From: DASQMT01 sp963835735
GTDB taxonomy: Bacteria; Actinomycetota; Thermoleophilia; Solirubrobacterales; Solirubrobacteraceae
Direction of reading: 5' to 3'
Length of the DNA stretch: 64,000 nt
Assembly (NCBI GenBank): GCA_963835735.1
Contig: CAWIGP010000005.1
Span: 62,001-126,000, forward strand
Position numbers and translations under genes: made by a program. Positions 43,872 through 52,715 of this stretch are shown in pieces. The notes beneath the pieces are model-generated. The model ran no database searches. It was not told where the DNA came from and worked only from the letters and a program-made list of their open reading frames with translations. How positions within the stretch are numbered: the first letter of the stretch is position 1; each line of letters starts with the position of its first letter.

Positions 43872-44885
43872 CTACCCCCAGGCCCGCGCCAACAGATCGA
43901 GCAGGTGCGGGTCCAGCGTGTCGCGCCAGCCGACGTAGTTGTGCGCGTCGCGATTGACGTGCAGGGTCGCGGCGTGGCCCTGGCGGCGCAGGGCGGCGGC
44001 GATCGCGCGGTTGTTGGCCAGGTTCTCCTCCGGCGCGCCGCACGTGAGTGCGATCGGGATCGGCGTCGCCGCGCGGCCGCCGTGCAGCACCGTCCCCACG
44101 AAGCGCGAGATCCTGCGGAAGCGGGGGAAGCCGGACTCCTGGCGGTCCCAGCGCTGGCGGAAGAACGAGCCGGACTGGAGCATCAGCGCTCCGAACGCGC
44201 CCGGGTGCAGCCGGCGCGCATGCAGGAGCGCGAGCGCGCCGAGGCTGGCGCCGAGCCCGGCGTGCGCAGACGCCGGGGCCAGCTGGGGGAGGGAGGCCGT
44301 GAGCGTTCGGGCATAACGCGCCGATGCCGAGTAGTCCTCGTCGCGCTCGGCGGGATCGAGCAGCGCGACCCGGCAGAGCGGGATGCGGTTGGTCGCGATC
44401 GCATGGGCGATCAGCCGCGGGAGCTCGGCGAGGCGCTCGTAGTCGCCGCCGTCGTGGACGGTCAACAACGGGAGCGGGCGGTGCGGGTCCGTGTCCGGCG
44501 GCGACCAGAGCCGAGCGCGGGGCGCGACCTGGTCGGCCGGCGCCGGATCTGGCGCGGTCAGCCAGCGCGGCGGCGCGTAGCCGGGGAACTCGACCACGGA
44601 GCGCTCGGCGTCGCTCGTCCGCAGTGGGTTGTGGGGATCGCAGAACGACTCGCCGCCGGCCTCGAAGCGGTACTCCATGCGGTCGACCTGGGGGCGCCGG
44701 TAGGCCAGCTCCCAGACGCCGTCGCGACGGGTGAACTGCGGGCCGCTGCGGGGTCGCTCGAGCTGCTGCTGGAGCCGGACGGCCGCGTAGCCGCGGTCGG
44801 CGAGCCGGAACACGACGCGGTCGGCGCGGACCTCAGGGCCTGCCGCCACGACGCCCGCCGCGCTGTCGGCGCCGGGGGTGGACAC
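43872..44885 (-). CDS. Enterochelin-esterase-like alpha/beta hydrolase
   Basis: 337 residues. The N-terminal E-set-like domain (VVFRLADRGYAAVRLQQQLE and ELAYRRPQVDRMEYRFE) precedes an esterase_D fold. HAGLGASLGALALLHARRLH holds the nucleophile elbow GASLGA (about 207), and the C-terminal NRDAHNYVGWRDTLD gives the histidine. Fes-type enzymes cleave siderophore or sugar esters. Directly upstream of an ATP-grasp gene, it may act on the same compound. Confidence 0.83.
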   Translation of the reverse strand: MSTPGADSAAGVVAAGPEVRADRVVFRLADRGYAAVRLQQQLERPRSGPQFTRRDGVWELAYRRPQVDRMEYRFEAGGESFCDPHNPLRTSDAERSVVEFPGYAPPRWLTAPDPAPADQVAPRARLWSPPDTDPHRPLPLLTVHDGGDYERLAELPRLIAHAIATNRIPLCRVALLDPAERDEDYSASARYARTLTASLPQLAPASAHAGLGASLGALALLHARRLHPGAFGALMLQSGSFFRQRWDRQESGFPRFRRISRFVGTVLHGGRAATPIPIALTCGAPEENLANNRAIAAALRRQGHAATLHVNRDAHNYVGWRDTLDPHLLDLLARAWG

Positions 44886-44898
44886 TGCGCGGCCCCGG

Positions 44899-46876
44899 CT
44901 AGTACCCGAGCCGGTCGAGGCGATCGGACGCCTCGCGCTTCTGCTTCTCGCCCTCGTCGGGGCGGTCCTCGTCGCGGCCCTTGCTCATGTCCACGATGCG
45001 GATGCGCGACTTGAACGACCCGTCGCGGCCGTGCTGGCGCAGGTCCTCCGCGCCGGCGGAGCCGCCGCCCTGGCCGCGGTCGCGCCACTGGCGGTCTCCG
45101 CGGTCGCCGCCGCCGCCTCCGCCGCCTCCGCGGCGCTGGCCGCCGCGGCCGCGGCCGCGGCCGTCGCGACCGTCGCGGTCGCGGGGATCGACGAGGCCCT
45201 TGATCTCGCGCACCGGCGTGACCGCGAGCCGGGCCCAGGCGGTGAACACGGGGTCGCCGGCGGAAAGGCCCTGGGCGGCCTCGCAGCACACGGCGGACCA
45301 CTTCATCGTCTGGCCGTCGGGCCGCTGCTTGGGCGCGAGCGCCTCGCGCACGGCCTCGTCGCCGCCAACGCGCTCGACGGCGGCGCGCACGCGCGCCTGC
45401 GCGCGGCCGGGAAGCGGAGTGCGCTGGCCCTGCTGCTGTTGCGGCTGCGGCGGCGGCTGGGGCTGGGGCGGGGCGGGCTGCGGCGCTTCGGCGGCTTCGG
45501 CGCCGGCCGTCGCCTCCGCGTCCTCCGCGGTCGGCTCATCCAGCCGACCTTGCTGCTCGGCCTCGTCCTGACGCCGGAGCTCGGAGAGCTTGGCGTAGAA
45601 CGCGTTGCGGTGCCGCTGCGCGGGGCTGGGCCGGCGTCGCCGCTCGGGCCGCTTCTTGTCCCGCGGCGGACGCCGCCCGGACGGGCCGGCGGTCGGCTTG
45701 CCGGCGCCCTCACCACCGGGCGCCGCCTCTGCGGCACGCGCCTGACCGGGCTCGCCGGCGGGCGCGCGCCTGCGCACGCGCCGGCCGGGCTCAGCGGCGC
45801 CGCCGCCGCGGCCTCGGCCGGAGTCGCCTCCGCGCCCGGCTCGACGGCCGGCGTTGACTCAGCGGCGGGCGCCGAAGGTGCGCTCTCGGCCGGGGCGGCC
45901 TGCGCGACGGCCGGCGCTGACTCAGCGGCGGGCGCCGAAGGTGCGCTCTCGGCCGGAGTCGCCTCCGCGACCGGCTCGACGGCCGGCGTTGACTCAGCGG
46001 CGGGCGCCGACGGCGCGGCCTCGGCCGGGGCGGTCTCCGCGACCGGCTCGACGCGCCGGCGCGGACTCAGCGGCGGGCGCCGACGGTGCGGCCTCGGCCG
46101 GGGCGGTCTCCGCGACCGGCTCGACCGCCGGCGCGGACTCAGCGGCGGGCGCCGACGTCGCGCTCTCGGCCGGGGCGGCCTCAGCGACCGGCTCGACGGC
46201 GGGCGCGGACTCAGCGGCGGGCGCCGGCGGCGCGCTCTCGGCCGGGGCGGTCTCGCGGCCGGCTCGACGGCGGCGTCGACTCAGCGGCGGGCGCCGTGCG
46301 GCTGGCCTCGGCCGGCGCGGGCTCAGCGGCGGGCGCCGGCGGCGCGGCCTCGGCCGGGGCGGCCTGCGCGACTGGCTCGGCGGCCGGCGCGGGCTCAGCG
46401 GCGGGCGCCGGCGGCGCGGCCTCGGTAGGGGCGGCCTGCGCGACTGGCTCGGCGGCCGGCGCGGGCTCAGCGGCGGGCGCCGACGGCGCGCTCTCGGCCG
46501 GGCGGCCTCCGCGACCGGCTCGACGGCCGGCTCGACGGCCTGGTCAGACTCGCCGGCAGGCGATGAGGGCGCGGACTCGGCCGCTGGCTCGACGGCCGGC
46601 TCTGAGGTGGGCACAGACTCCGCGACCTCGGCCGGAGCTGCTTCCGCAGCTTGCGCGGGCTCGCCAGCCGGTTCTGGCGGTGCGGCCTCGGCGGTCGGGC
46701 GAGCTGTCGGGCTCGGGCGCTGTTGCCTCCGCGGGGGGCGCCTCGACCGCGTCCGGAGTCGCCCGTGTCTCCTCGCTGACCGGCGCGTCCTCGGCGGGCG
46801 GGTCGCCTTCAGGTTCGCGGGTCGTCGCGGACGGGGCCTGGGGCTCTTCGGTGGGGTGCTCGGGTTGCTCGCTCAT
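44899..46876 (-). CDS. Long Pro/Ala/Glu repeat protein with RGG-rich tail, several frameshifts
   Basis: Starts at ATG 46876 (MSEQPEHPTEEPQAPSATTR) and ends at 44899, about 655 residues if repaired. The middle is a 24-residue tandem repeat of the type APAAESAPAVEPVAEAAPAE (46535-45856). A conserved-looking globular segment follows (QTMKWSAVCCEAAQGLSAGD, AWARLAVTPVREIKGLVDPR), then an Arg/Gly-rich tail (RGRGRGGQRRGGGGGGGGDR) and a charged C-terminus. Frame changes lie near 46705, 46503, 46262, 46060 and 45785. The RGG tail suggests nucleic-acid binding; function is unknown. Confidence 0.7.
45856..46535 (-). repeat. 72-bp tandem repeat array inside the repeat protein
   Basis: GACTCAGCGGCGGGCGCCG or its near copy starts a unit at 45856, 45919, 45991, 46064, 46136, 46208, 46278, 46320, 46392 and 46464. 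Most spacings are 72 bases; exceptions are 63, 73, 70 and 42. The non-multiples of three coincide with the apparent frame breaks at 46060 and 46268. Repeat collapse during assembly is a risk here, so copy number should not be trusted. Confidence 0.85.
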
Positions 46877-47037
46877 GTGGTCAGCGGGCGCGCATTCGCG
46901 CCAATGGAGGCTAAGGGATCAACGGGGCCCGGCGTCGTCCGGTCGGCTCACGAGACACCGCGGGAGCGTCGTCCGCCCCACGATGATGACACTCCCGGTT
47001 CCGCCGCGTTCGGGACGACGCCGCCACAATACGGCCG

Positions 47038-47625
47038 ATGGACCCGCACGGGGTGCTTGGGGTTCCGCCCACCGCGACGCCGGAGGAGGTCGCGGCGACC
47101 TACCGGCAACTCGCCAAGGAGTGGCATCCCGACCGCGGCGGAGGGCCCGCGCGCATGGCGGAGATCAACGCCGCCTACGACCTCCTGCGGGCGACGGCGT
47201 GGACTCGGCGCCACGAACCGCGCCCCACCCCGCAGCGAGCGCCGGCCGGCGGCCGCGCCGCATGGCTCCCGCCCGCGATCCGTCGCGCGCTCGGGCACGA
47301 GCTGCTCGGCGCGCTCCAGGCGGACGAGCACGTCTGGCTCGTCACCCCGACGTCGACGTGGGCCAGCCCGCAGGCGCTGCTGGCAGCGAGCGACCACCGG
47401 CTGCTCTGGCTGCTCGACGACGCCGTCAACGGCCGCGTCCAGACGCTCCGCTACGCCGCCATCGAGGCCGCCGAGCACACCTTGCGCCGGCCGCGCAGGC
47501 GTGTTGCCACACTCCGCATCCGCGCGCACGACGGCCGCCGCTTCGCGTTCGGCGATCTGCGTCCGGCGACGGCGGCGGTTCTGACCAGTCGTATCGCGCG
47601 TGACGCCCTGACGCGCCGCCCGTAG
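47038..47625 (+). CDS. J-domain protein with PH-like C-terminus
   Basis: 195 residues. The N-terminal ~55 residues form a short J domain (HGVLGVPPTATPEEVAATYR, WHPDRGG with the HPD triad, AEINAAYDLL), which stimulates DnaK. The C-terminal ~110 residues (ELLGALQADEHVWLVTPTST, DHRLLWLLDDAVNGRVQTLR) look like a bacterial PH-like (YokE) fold. The combination suggests targeting of DnaK to a specific site. Confidence 0.85.
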   Translation: MDPHGVLGVPPTATPEEVAATYRQLAKEWHPDRGGGPARMAEINAAYDLLRATAWTRRHEPRPTPQRAPAGGRAAWLPPAIRRALGHELLGALQADEHVWLVTPTSTWASPQALLAASDHRLLWLLDDAVNGRVQTLRYAAIEAAEHTLRRPRRRVATLRIRAHDGRRFAFGDLRPATAAVLTSRIARDALTRRP

Positions 47626-47632
47626 TCCGGGC

Positions 47633-48331
47633 ATGGGACCCTCGCTGCTCCCCGTCCTCGCCGCGACGCTCGGGCTCGGCGCCGCCACGACGCAGCCGCC
47701 GCCCGAGCCTCGTAGACGAGCCGTGGGTCGTCAGGCAAGTCGCTGTCGACGGCCGCACGCTCGTGCTCCAGTCTGCCCGCGGCGGCTGCGATCCGTCTCC
47801 GCGCGTGAACGTGACCGAGTCCCCGGACACCGTCGCGATCCGCGTACAGCACCCTGCGCCACGGTCCGGCGAGCCGTGCCCCGCGATCGTCAGGTACGAA
47901 CGCTGCGCGCCCGGCTGCAGGATCCGATTGCGGGCCGCGAGCTGAACGGCCAGTCGCTCAGCGACGCCCCGCTCGGATCGCCGGGACGCGAGCGGGTGCC
48001 CCGGATGATCGGCCTACAGGCCGGCGACGCCCGCTTCGCGCTCAGAGCTCATGGGCTCCGCGTCCGCGGCGACCGCAAGGGCGTGGTGCGCGGCCAGGAT
48101 CCACGCCCCGGCGCGCGGATCCGCGACCGCCGCGAGGTGACGCTCGAAACCGGCGCGAAACGCCGCCCGCTTCCGGTGCGGTTCGCGCGCCAGCGGGTCG
48201 AGTGGGACTGCGCCGATCCGTCAGTCCCGCCCGGCTACACGCCCCGCTGCCCCGTCGATCAGCGCGACCGGGACGACCGCGAGCAGCGCCAGCGCGGCCA
48301 TCGCCCACCAGCCGGCGTCATAGGCATCTGA
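47633..48331 (+). CDS. Secreted protein with a PASTA-like domain, frameshifted
   Basis: ATG 47633 follows the J-domain stop by 7 bases and encodes a signal peptide (GPSLLPVLAATLGLGAATTQ). After a break near 47710 the frame gives VDEPWVVRQVAVDGRTLVLQ and paired cysteines (GGCDPSP, EPCPAIV, ERCAPGC). A second break near 47925 leads to RMIGLQAGDARFALRAHGLR followed by QDPRPGARIRDRREVTLET, a PASTA-like repeat. PASTA domains bind peptidoglycan. The listed end overlaps the convergent exporter gene by 111 bases and is uncertain. Confidence 0.65.
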   Translation: MGPSLLPVLAATLGLGAATTQPPPEPRRRAVGRQASRCRRPHARAPVCPRRLRSVSARERDRVPGHRRDPRTAPCATVRRAVPRDRQVRTLRARLQDPIAGRELNGQSLSDAPLGSPGRERVPRMIGLQAGDARFALRAHGLRVRGDRKGVVRGQDPRPGARIRDRREVTLETGAKRRPLPVRFARQRVEWDCADPSVPPGYTPRCPVDQRDRDDREQRQRGHRPPAGVIGI

Positions 48332-49630
48332 GCCGGGCGCCGGCCCGAGGATCGCGATCAGGATCGCCACGCCGAGCACGGCCCCGATCTGGCGCGTGGT
48401 CGCGCTCATCCCGCTCCCGATGCCGAGCTGCGCCGGACCGAGGTCGCGCACGCAGACCGCGACGATCGTCGCGAATCCGAGCCCGACGCCCACGCCCATC
48501 AGCACGGTCGCGGGCAGCCACTCGGCCAGGAACGCCGGCTCCGGGCCGACCCGGGTCGCGAGCCACACCGCCGACCCCGCGCTGATCAGGGCGCCGGGCA
48601 GGATGAACCGCCGCGGGTCGACCCGATCGGTGTAGCGCGCGGCAGTGAACGCCGCGACGGCGCTCGCGATCGGGCCCGGCGCGATCGCCAGGCCGGTCCG
48701 GAGCACCGAATAGCCCCAGACCTGCGTCAGGTAGAGCGCGTTCGCCAGCACGAGCCCGAAGAAGCTGATCCCGAGCAGCAGCGCGCCGAGGTTGCCGGTG
48801 CTGAACGACCGCACGCGGAACAGCGCGAGCTCCAGCACCGGCGCCGGGTGCCGCGCGCACCGCCAGACCAGCAGCGGCGTGAGCAGCGCCGATGCGGCGA
48901 ACGCTCCGATCGTGCGCGGATCGCCCCAGCCCCAGACCGGGCCTTGCACCGCGCCGAGCGCGAGCGTCCCGACCGCGGCGACCGCCAGCAGCGAGCCGAG
49001 CAGGTCGGGCCGCCGCACCATCGAACCAGGCGGCGGCGAGGGCATGCGCCGCCCGTAGACGAGCGCGGCCAGGCCGATCGGAACGTTGACGAGGAACACC
49101 AGGCGCCAGCCGCCCAGGTCGACCATCAGCCCGCCGAGCACGGGCCCGAGCGCCGAGGCGAGCGCCGCGACGCCGGCCATCGCGCCGATCACCTTCATCC
49201 GCTTCTCGGGAGGAAACGCGGCCATCACCAGCAGCTGCGCGGAAGGTACGAGCAGCGCACCGCCGAGCGCCTGGAGCACGCGCGCCGCGACGAGCGTCGG
49301 CACCGACGGGGCGACGGCGCACAGGACCGAGCCGAACGTGAACGCGGCCAGACCGGCGACGAACAGCCGCCGCCCGCCGACGACGTCGGCATAACGGCCG
49401 CCCGGGACCAGCAGCGCAGCGAACACGAGCGCGTAGGCGCTGAGGATCCAGGAGAGCCCTGCGAGCGTCGTGCCGGAGAACGACGCGCGGATGTCGGGGA
49501 ACGCGACGTTGACGATCGTCGCGTCGAGATAGACGAGGAACGAGGACGCGGACGCGACCACCAGTACGGCGGCCGGCTGCAGGGCGGCGCGCGTCCGCGC
49601 TTCGCCCTGCAGCCCGGCTACCGTGCTCAA
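48221..49630 (-). CDS. MFS drug exporter, DHA2 (14-helix) family
   Basis: 469 residues from TTG 49630. The family motifs are LVYLDATIVNVAFPDI in helix 1, GGRYADVVGGRRLF (motif A) and GPVLGGLMVDLGGWRLVFLV (motif C). About 14 hydrophobic segments follow. It probably expels drugs or metabolites using proton motive force. The start overlaps the TGA of a 54-residue gene and the whole unit is divergent from a TetR gene, the usual arrangement for a substrate-inducible pump. Confidence 0.92.
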   Translation of the reverse strand: MSTVAGLQGEARTRAALQPAAVLVVASASSFLVYLDATIVNVAFPDIRASFSGTTLAGLSWILSAYALVFAALLVPGGRYADVVGGRRLFVAGLAAFTFGSVLCAVAPSVPTLVAARVLQALGGALLVPSAQLLVMAAFPPEKRMKVIGAMAGVAALASALGPVLGGLMVDLGGWRLVFLVNVPIGLAALVYGRRMPSPPPGSMVRRPDLLGSLLAVAAVGTLALGAVQGPVWGWGDPRTIGAFAASALLTPLLVWRCARHPAPVLELALFRVRSFSTGNLGALLLGISFFGLVLANALYLTQVWGYSVLRTGLAIAPGPIASAVAAFTAARYTDRVDPRRFILPGALISAGSAVWLATRVGPEPAFLAEWLPATVLMGVGVGLGFATIVAVCVRDLGPAQLGIGSGMSATTRQIGAVLGVAILIAILGPAPGSDAYDAGWWAMAALALLAVVPVALIDGAAGRVAGRD

Positions 49631-49791
49631 GCCGCTTTCCGCTGATCGTCCTCGTCGTCCGCGCCGACGGGCGGCACGGGGAGTTCGGACACGCGGAAGA
49701 TCGCCGGATCGGGCGGTACGAGCCCGAGCTCGGCGAGGCGGCGGGAGAGACCGGCACGCAGTTCAGCGGCGGCGATATCGGCGGGGGACAT
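49627..49791 (-). CDS. 54-residue small protein leading the MFS operon
   Basis: ATG 49791 encodes MSPADIAAAELRAGLSRRLA, then ELGLVPPDPAIFRVSELPVP and an acidic end. AGAAGG lies a few bases before the start. Its TGA overlaps the TTG start of the exporter, so the exporter is probably translated by coupling. No known family. Confidence 0.6.
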   Translation of the reverse strand: MSPADIAAAELRAGLSRRLAELGLVPPDPAIFRVSELPVPPVGADDEDDQRKAA

Positions 49792-49820
49792 TGGGGATCC
49801 TTCTGTGGGGAGGAAAAGAA

Positions 49821-49861
49821 GAACGACCGTGCTTTTACCACATAACACGAACGATCGTGCT
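49821..49861. promoter_or_regulatory. Two-site operator/promoter between the TetR gene and the MFS operon
   Basis: GAACGACCGTGCT at 49821-49833 and GAACGATCGTGCT at 49849-49861 are direct copies 28 bases apart; ACGATCGT in the second is self-complementary. The stretch is unusually AT-rich for this genome (TTTTACCACATAACAC and TACTTTTTTATC), as expected of promoter elements. The position fits TetR binding to block both directions. Confidence 0.6.
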
Positions 49862-49876
49862 ACTTTTTTATCTTCG

Positions 49877-50542
49877 ATGAGCTTGATCGAGGGCACTCCC
49901 GCGGTCGACGGCCGCAAGATGCGTGGAGACCGGACGCGCCGCGCGATCCTCACGGCCGCCGTCAACATCGCGTCCGTCGAAGGGCTCGAGGGCTTGACGA
50001 TCGGCCGGCTCGCGACCGAGCTGGACATGAGCAAGAGCGGCCTGTTCGCGCATTTCGGCTCCAAGGAGGAGCTGCAGATCTCCACCGTGCGCGCCGCCGC
50101 GGCGATCTTCGGCCACCGCGTGGTCGTTCCGGCCGAGGAGCGCTTCGAGCCCGGGATCGCGCGGCTCCACGCGATGCTCGAGAGCTGGCTCGACTACATG
50201 GAGCGCGGGATCTTCGCCGGGGGCTGCTTCTTCGCCAATGCCGCGATCGAGATGGACGGGCGCCCCGGCCCGGTGCGCGACACCGTGGCCCAGCAGCTGA
50301 CGCGCTGGGCGGAGATGCTCGCCGACTACACCCGCGCCGCGATCGAGCGCGGCGAGATGGAGCCGGACACCGACCCCGAGCAGCTCGCGTTCGAGCTCGA
50401 CGCGCTCGGCATCGCCGTGAACTCGTGGTGGCAGCTGCACCAGAAGGTGGACGTGTTCGAACGCGGACACCGGGCGATCCGGCGCCGGCTCGAGGCCGAC
50501 GCCACCGAGGCCGGGCGCGCAGCGCTCGCGGTCGCTGCCTGA
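49877..50542 (+). CDS. TetR-family transcriptional regulator
   Basis: 221 residues from ATG 49877. The HTH is in RDRTRRAILTAAVNIASVEG-like sequence (RTRRAILTAAVNIASVEGLE) with LTIGRLATELDMSKSGLFAH as the recognition region and FGSKEELQ following. The C-terminal domain (GCFFANAAIEMDGRPGPVRD) matches the TetR_C group often found beside efflux pumps. It is divergent from the MFS exporter and probably represses it and itself. Confidence 0.92.
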   Translation: MSLIEGTPAVDGRKMRGDRTRRAILTAAVNIASVEGLEGLTIGRLATELDMSKSGLFAHFGSKEELQISTVRAAAAIFGHRVVVPAEERFEPGIARLHAMLESWLDYMERGIFAGGCFFANAAIEMDGRPGPVRDTVAQQLTRWAEMLADYTRAAIERGEMEPDTDPEQLAFELDALGIAVNSWWQLHQKVDVFERGHRAIRRRLEADATEAGRAALAVAA

Positions 50543-50561
50543 CGCGTACGCTCCGGCCCCG

Positions 50562-51332
50562 ATGCCGGTCGTGGAGGATCCCGACAGCAGGGTCGCCCGC
50601 CTGCTGCTCGACGCAGCGGGCGCGCCGGTGGCGCGCTTCGAGCTCGGCGAGCGCGAGGGGCGGCCGCTCGCGAGTCTGCTCGCGCCGGCCGAGCACGTCG
50701 ACGACGAGCGCGCGGTCGCCGCGGCGATGGCGGAGCTGCGCGGCTGGAGCATCGCGAGCTACGAGCCGTTCGGGCGGCTGCTGGTCTCCGCCGGCGCTCG
50801 CGTGCTGCGCCACTCACACGCGATGTCGCGCGACCTCACGCGCGATCCGGCCCCGGGCGGCTGGCTCGAGCCGGAGCTGCCCGCCGGCGTGCGCCTGACG
50901 GCCGTCGACCGGCCGGCGAGCGATCTCCTCCCGGCGTACCGCGCGGCGTTCCGGCCCGACCATCCCGACCACCGCGGCGATCACGATGCCGAGGCAGAGC
51001 TCGACGACCTGCTGTCCGGCCGCCTGATGGGCCCGCTGCTCCGGTGCAGCGCGCTGGCGCTGGCTCAGGACAACCGCGTGATCGGCGCGATCCTGATCAA
51101 CGGCAGGCCGGGCGATCCGCCGCTCGACGGTCCCTGGATCTCGAACGTGTTCCGCGACCCGAGCGCCCGCGGCGTCGGCGGCGCGCTGCTCAAGCGCGCG
51201 CTCGCGCTGGCGACGCGCGACCGGCTGCCCGCGCTCGGGCTCGCCGTCACGCACACGAACCCGGCGCTCGCGCTGTACGCGGAGTACGGGTTCGTCGAGG
51301 TGTCGAACGTGCTGACCGTCGAGGTCCCGTAG
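50562..51332 (+). CDS. GNAT-family acetyltransferase
   Basis: 256 residues. The acetyl-CoA-binding segment is ISNVFRDPSARGVGGALLKR (about 205), with the R-x-x-G-x-G/A loop, and NPALALYAEYGFVEV gives the usual C-terminal strand. The N-terminal ~100 residues (RFELGEREGRPLASLLAPAE) look like a second, degenerate GNAT half. Substrate unknown. It follows the TetR gene on the same strand by 19 bases. Confidence 0.83.
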   Translation: MPVVEDPDSRVARLLLDAAGAPVARFELGEREGRPLASLLAPAEHVDDERAVAAAMAELRGWSIASYEPFGRLLVSAGARVLRHSHAMSRDLTRDPAPGGWLEPELPAGVRLTAVDRPASDLLPAYRAAFRPDHPDHRGDHDAEAELDDLLSGRLMGPLLRCSALALAQDNRVIGAILINGRPGDPPLDGPWISNVFRDPSARGVGGALLKRALALATRDRLPALGLAVTHTNPALALYAEYGFVEVSNVLTVEVP

Positions 51333-51336
51333 AAAC

Positions 51337-51366
51337 GCGAGGGCCCCGCTCGCGCGAGGCCCTCGC
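51337..51366 (+). terminator. Stem-loop after the acetyltransferase gene
   Basis: GCGAGGGCC at 51337-51345 pairs perfectly with GGCCCTCGC at 51358-51366 around a 12-base loop, starting 4 bases after the stop codon. There is no T-run after it, as is common for terminators in GC-rich actinobacteria. A second hairpin, GCCGGCC with GGCCGGC (51467-51485), precedes the NAD kinase gene. Confidence 0.55.
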
Positions 51367-51502
51367 AACCCGGTCATGGATCACCGCTGAACTACTACAT
51401 CCCAGGACGGTGTGTCTGCCTGGGCGGCTTGACACTCCTGGCCACCTGGACAGGCCGCCGGCCTCGAGGGCCGGCGCGTAAAGCGAGATAGGGTCCGGCG
51501 GC

Positions 51503-52381
51503 ATGAAGCGCCTCGGACTCGTGATCCACCCGCACCGGGACATCGCGGCGGCGCTCGCCGCGCTCCAGCACTGGAGCGCGACGCGCGGCGTCGAGGTCAT
51601 ACAGGTGCCTGCCGCCGGACAGGCGCGGCGGGTGGCGCCGCCGGGCGACCCCGCGACCACCGAGCTGATCGTCGCGCTCGGCGGCGACGGCACGACGCTC
51701 GCCGCGCTGCGCACCGGCGCCACGGTCGACAAGCCGGTGCTCGGCGTCGCATGCGGAAGCCTCGGCGCCCTCACGGCGATCTCCACCCCCGAGCTGACCG
51801 ACGCTCTCGACCACGTCGCCGCCGGAGACTGGATCGCGCGCCGGTTGCCGGCGCTGCGTGTCCAGTCCGACGGCGAGGAGGCGAACGTCGGCGTCAACGA
51901 CGTCGTCGTCGTGCGCCAGGGCGCCGCGCAGGTGACTGCCTCGGTCCGGGTCGACGGCGAGCTGTTCATCCGCTTCGCCGGCGACGGGCTCGTGGTCGGC
52001 ACGCCGCTCGGCTCGAGCGCCTACACGCTTGCGGCGGGCGGGCCGATCCTGGCGCCGGGCGGGACCGGGCTCGTGTTCACGCCGCTCGCGGCGCACGGCG
52101 GCTGCTGCCCGCCGCTCGTCACCGATCCCGCCAGCCGCCTCGAGATCGAGCTGGATCCCGGGCACGGCGGGGCCCGGATCGAGGTCGACGGCCAGGTCCG
52201 CGACCACGTGGGGCCGCACTCGCCGCGCACGCTCGCCGTGACGATGCGGCCCGACCACGTCACGCTGGTCACGCTCGGCAACGAGGAGCACCCGCTCGCC
52301 GGCCTGCGCCGCCGGCGGGTGCTGATCGACAGCCCGCGCATGCTCGCGCGCCAGGACCGCGAGGCGTCCGCCGCCGGGTAG
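51503..52381 (+). CDS. nadK: NAD kinase
   Basis: 292 residues. IVALGGDGTTLAALR at about residue 55 contains the GGDGT motif, and GLVVGTPLGSSAYTLAAGGP is the second conserved block. The C-terminal beta-sandwich includes PRTLAVTMRPDHVTLVTLG. It phosphorylates NAD+ to NADP+ in the cytosol. Some actinobacterial paralogues exist, so the housekeeping role is likely but not proved. Confidence 0.9.
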   Translation: MKRLGLVIHPHRDIAAALAALQHWSATRGVEVIQVPAAGQARRVAPPGDPATTELIVALGGDGTTLAALRTGATVDKPVLGVACGSLGALTAISTPELTDALDHVAAGDWIARRLPALRVQSDGEEANVGVNDVVVVRQGAAQVTASVRVDGELFIRFAGDGLVVGTPLGSSAYTLAAGGPILAPGGTGLVFTPLAAHGGCCPPLVTDPASRLEIELDPGHGGARIEVDGQVRDHVGPHSPRTLAVTMRPDHVTLVTLGNEEHPLAGLRRRRVLIDSPRMLARQDREASAAG

Positions 52382-52391
52382 GGTGCGCTGC

Positions 52392-52715
52392 ATGGCCCTG
52401 CTCGAGCTTGTCCACGCGAAGCCCGACTGGATCGGCGCGCTCGGCGTCGCGCTCAGCCGCCCGCCCGGCGTCCCCGAGCGGCGCGCCGGCGAGGACCCGT
52501 GGCAGGACGACGCCACCGAGCGCCCGCGCCGTGTCTCCGACGATCTCGCGTGGCTCCGCCAGGCGATGGACGAGCCCGAGCCCAACGGCCTGCGCGGGCT
52601 CGGCGACACGGCGGCCGTCGCAGCGTGGGAGCCGACCGGCGAGGCGGCGGAGCGGCTGGACCGACTTCGGGAGCGGCGCGTGCTCGACGCCGCCGGCTTC
52701 CTGCTGCATGACTGA
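52392..52715 (+). CDS. Small uncharacterised protein
   Basis: 107 residues from ATG 52392. Acidic and soluble, containing GERR-type Arg/Glu pairs and the segment SDDLAWLRQAMDEPEPNGLR. No family recognised. It lies between nadK (10-base gap) and pepT, whose ATG falls inside its last codons, so all three are likely one transcript. Confidence 0.65.
   Translation: MALLELVHAKPDWIGALGVALSRPPGVPERRAGEDPWQDDATERPRRVSDDLAWLRQAMDEPEPNGLRGLGDTAAVAAWEPTGEAAERLDRLRERRVLDAAGFLLHD

Noticed and set aside
45994..46614. Separate Arg/Pro-rich proteins in alternative frames of the repeat region
   Set aside because: These are frame-shifted readings of the single Pro/Ala/Glu repeat protein; the frame changes coincide with irregular repeat spacing.
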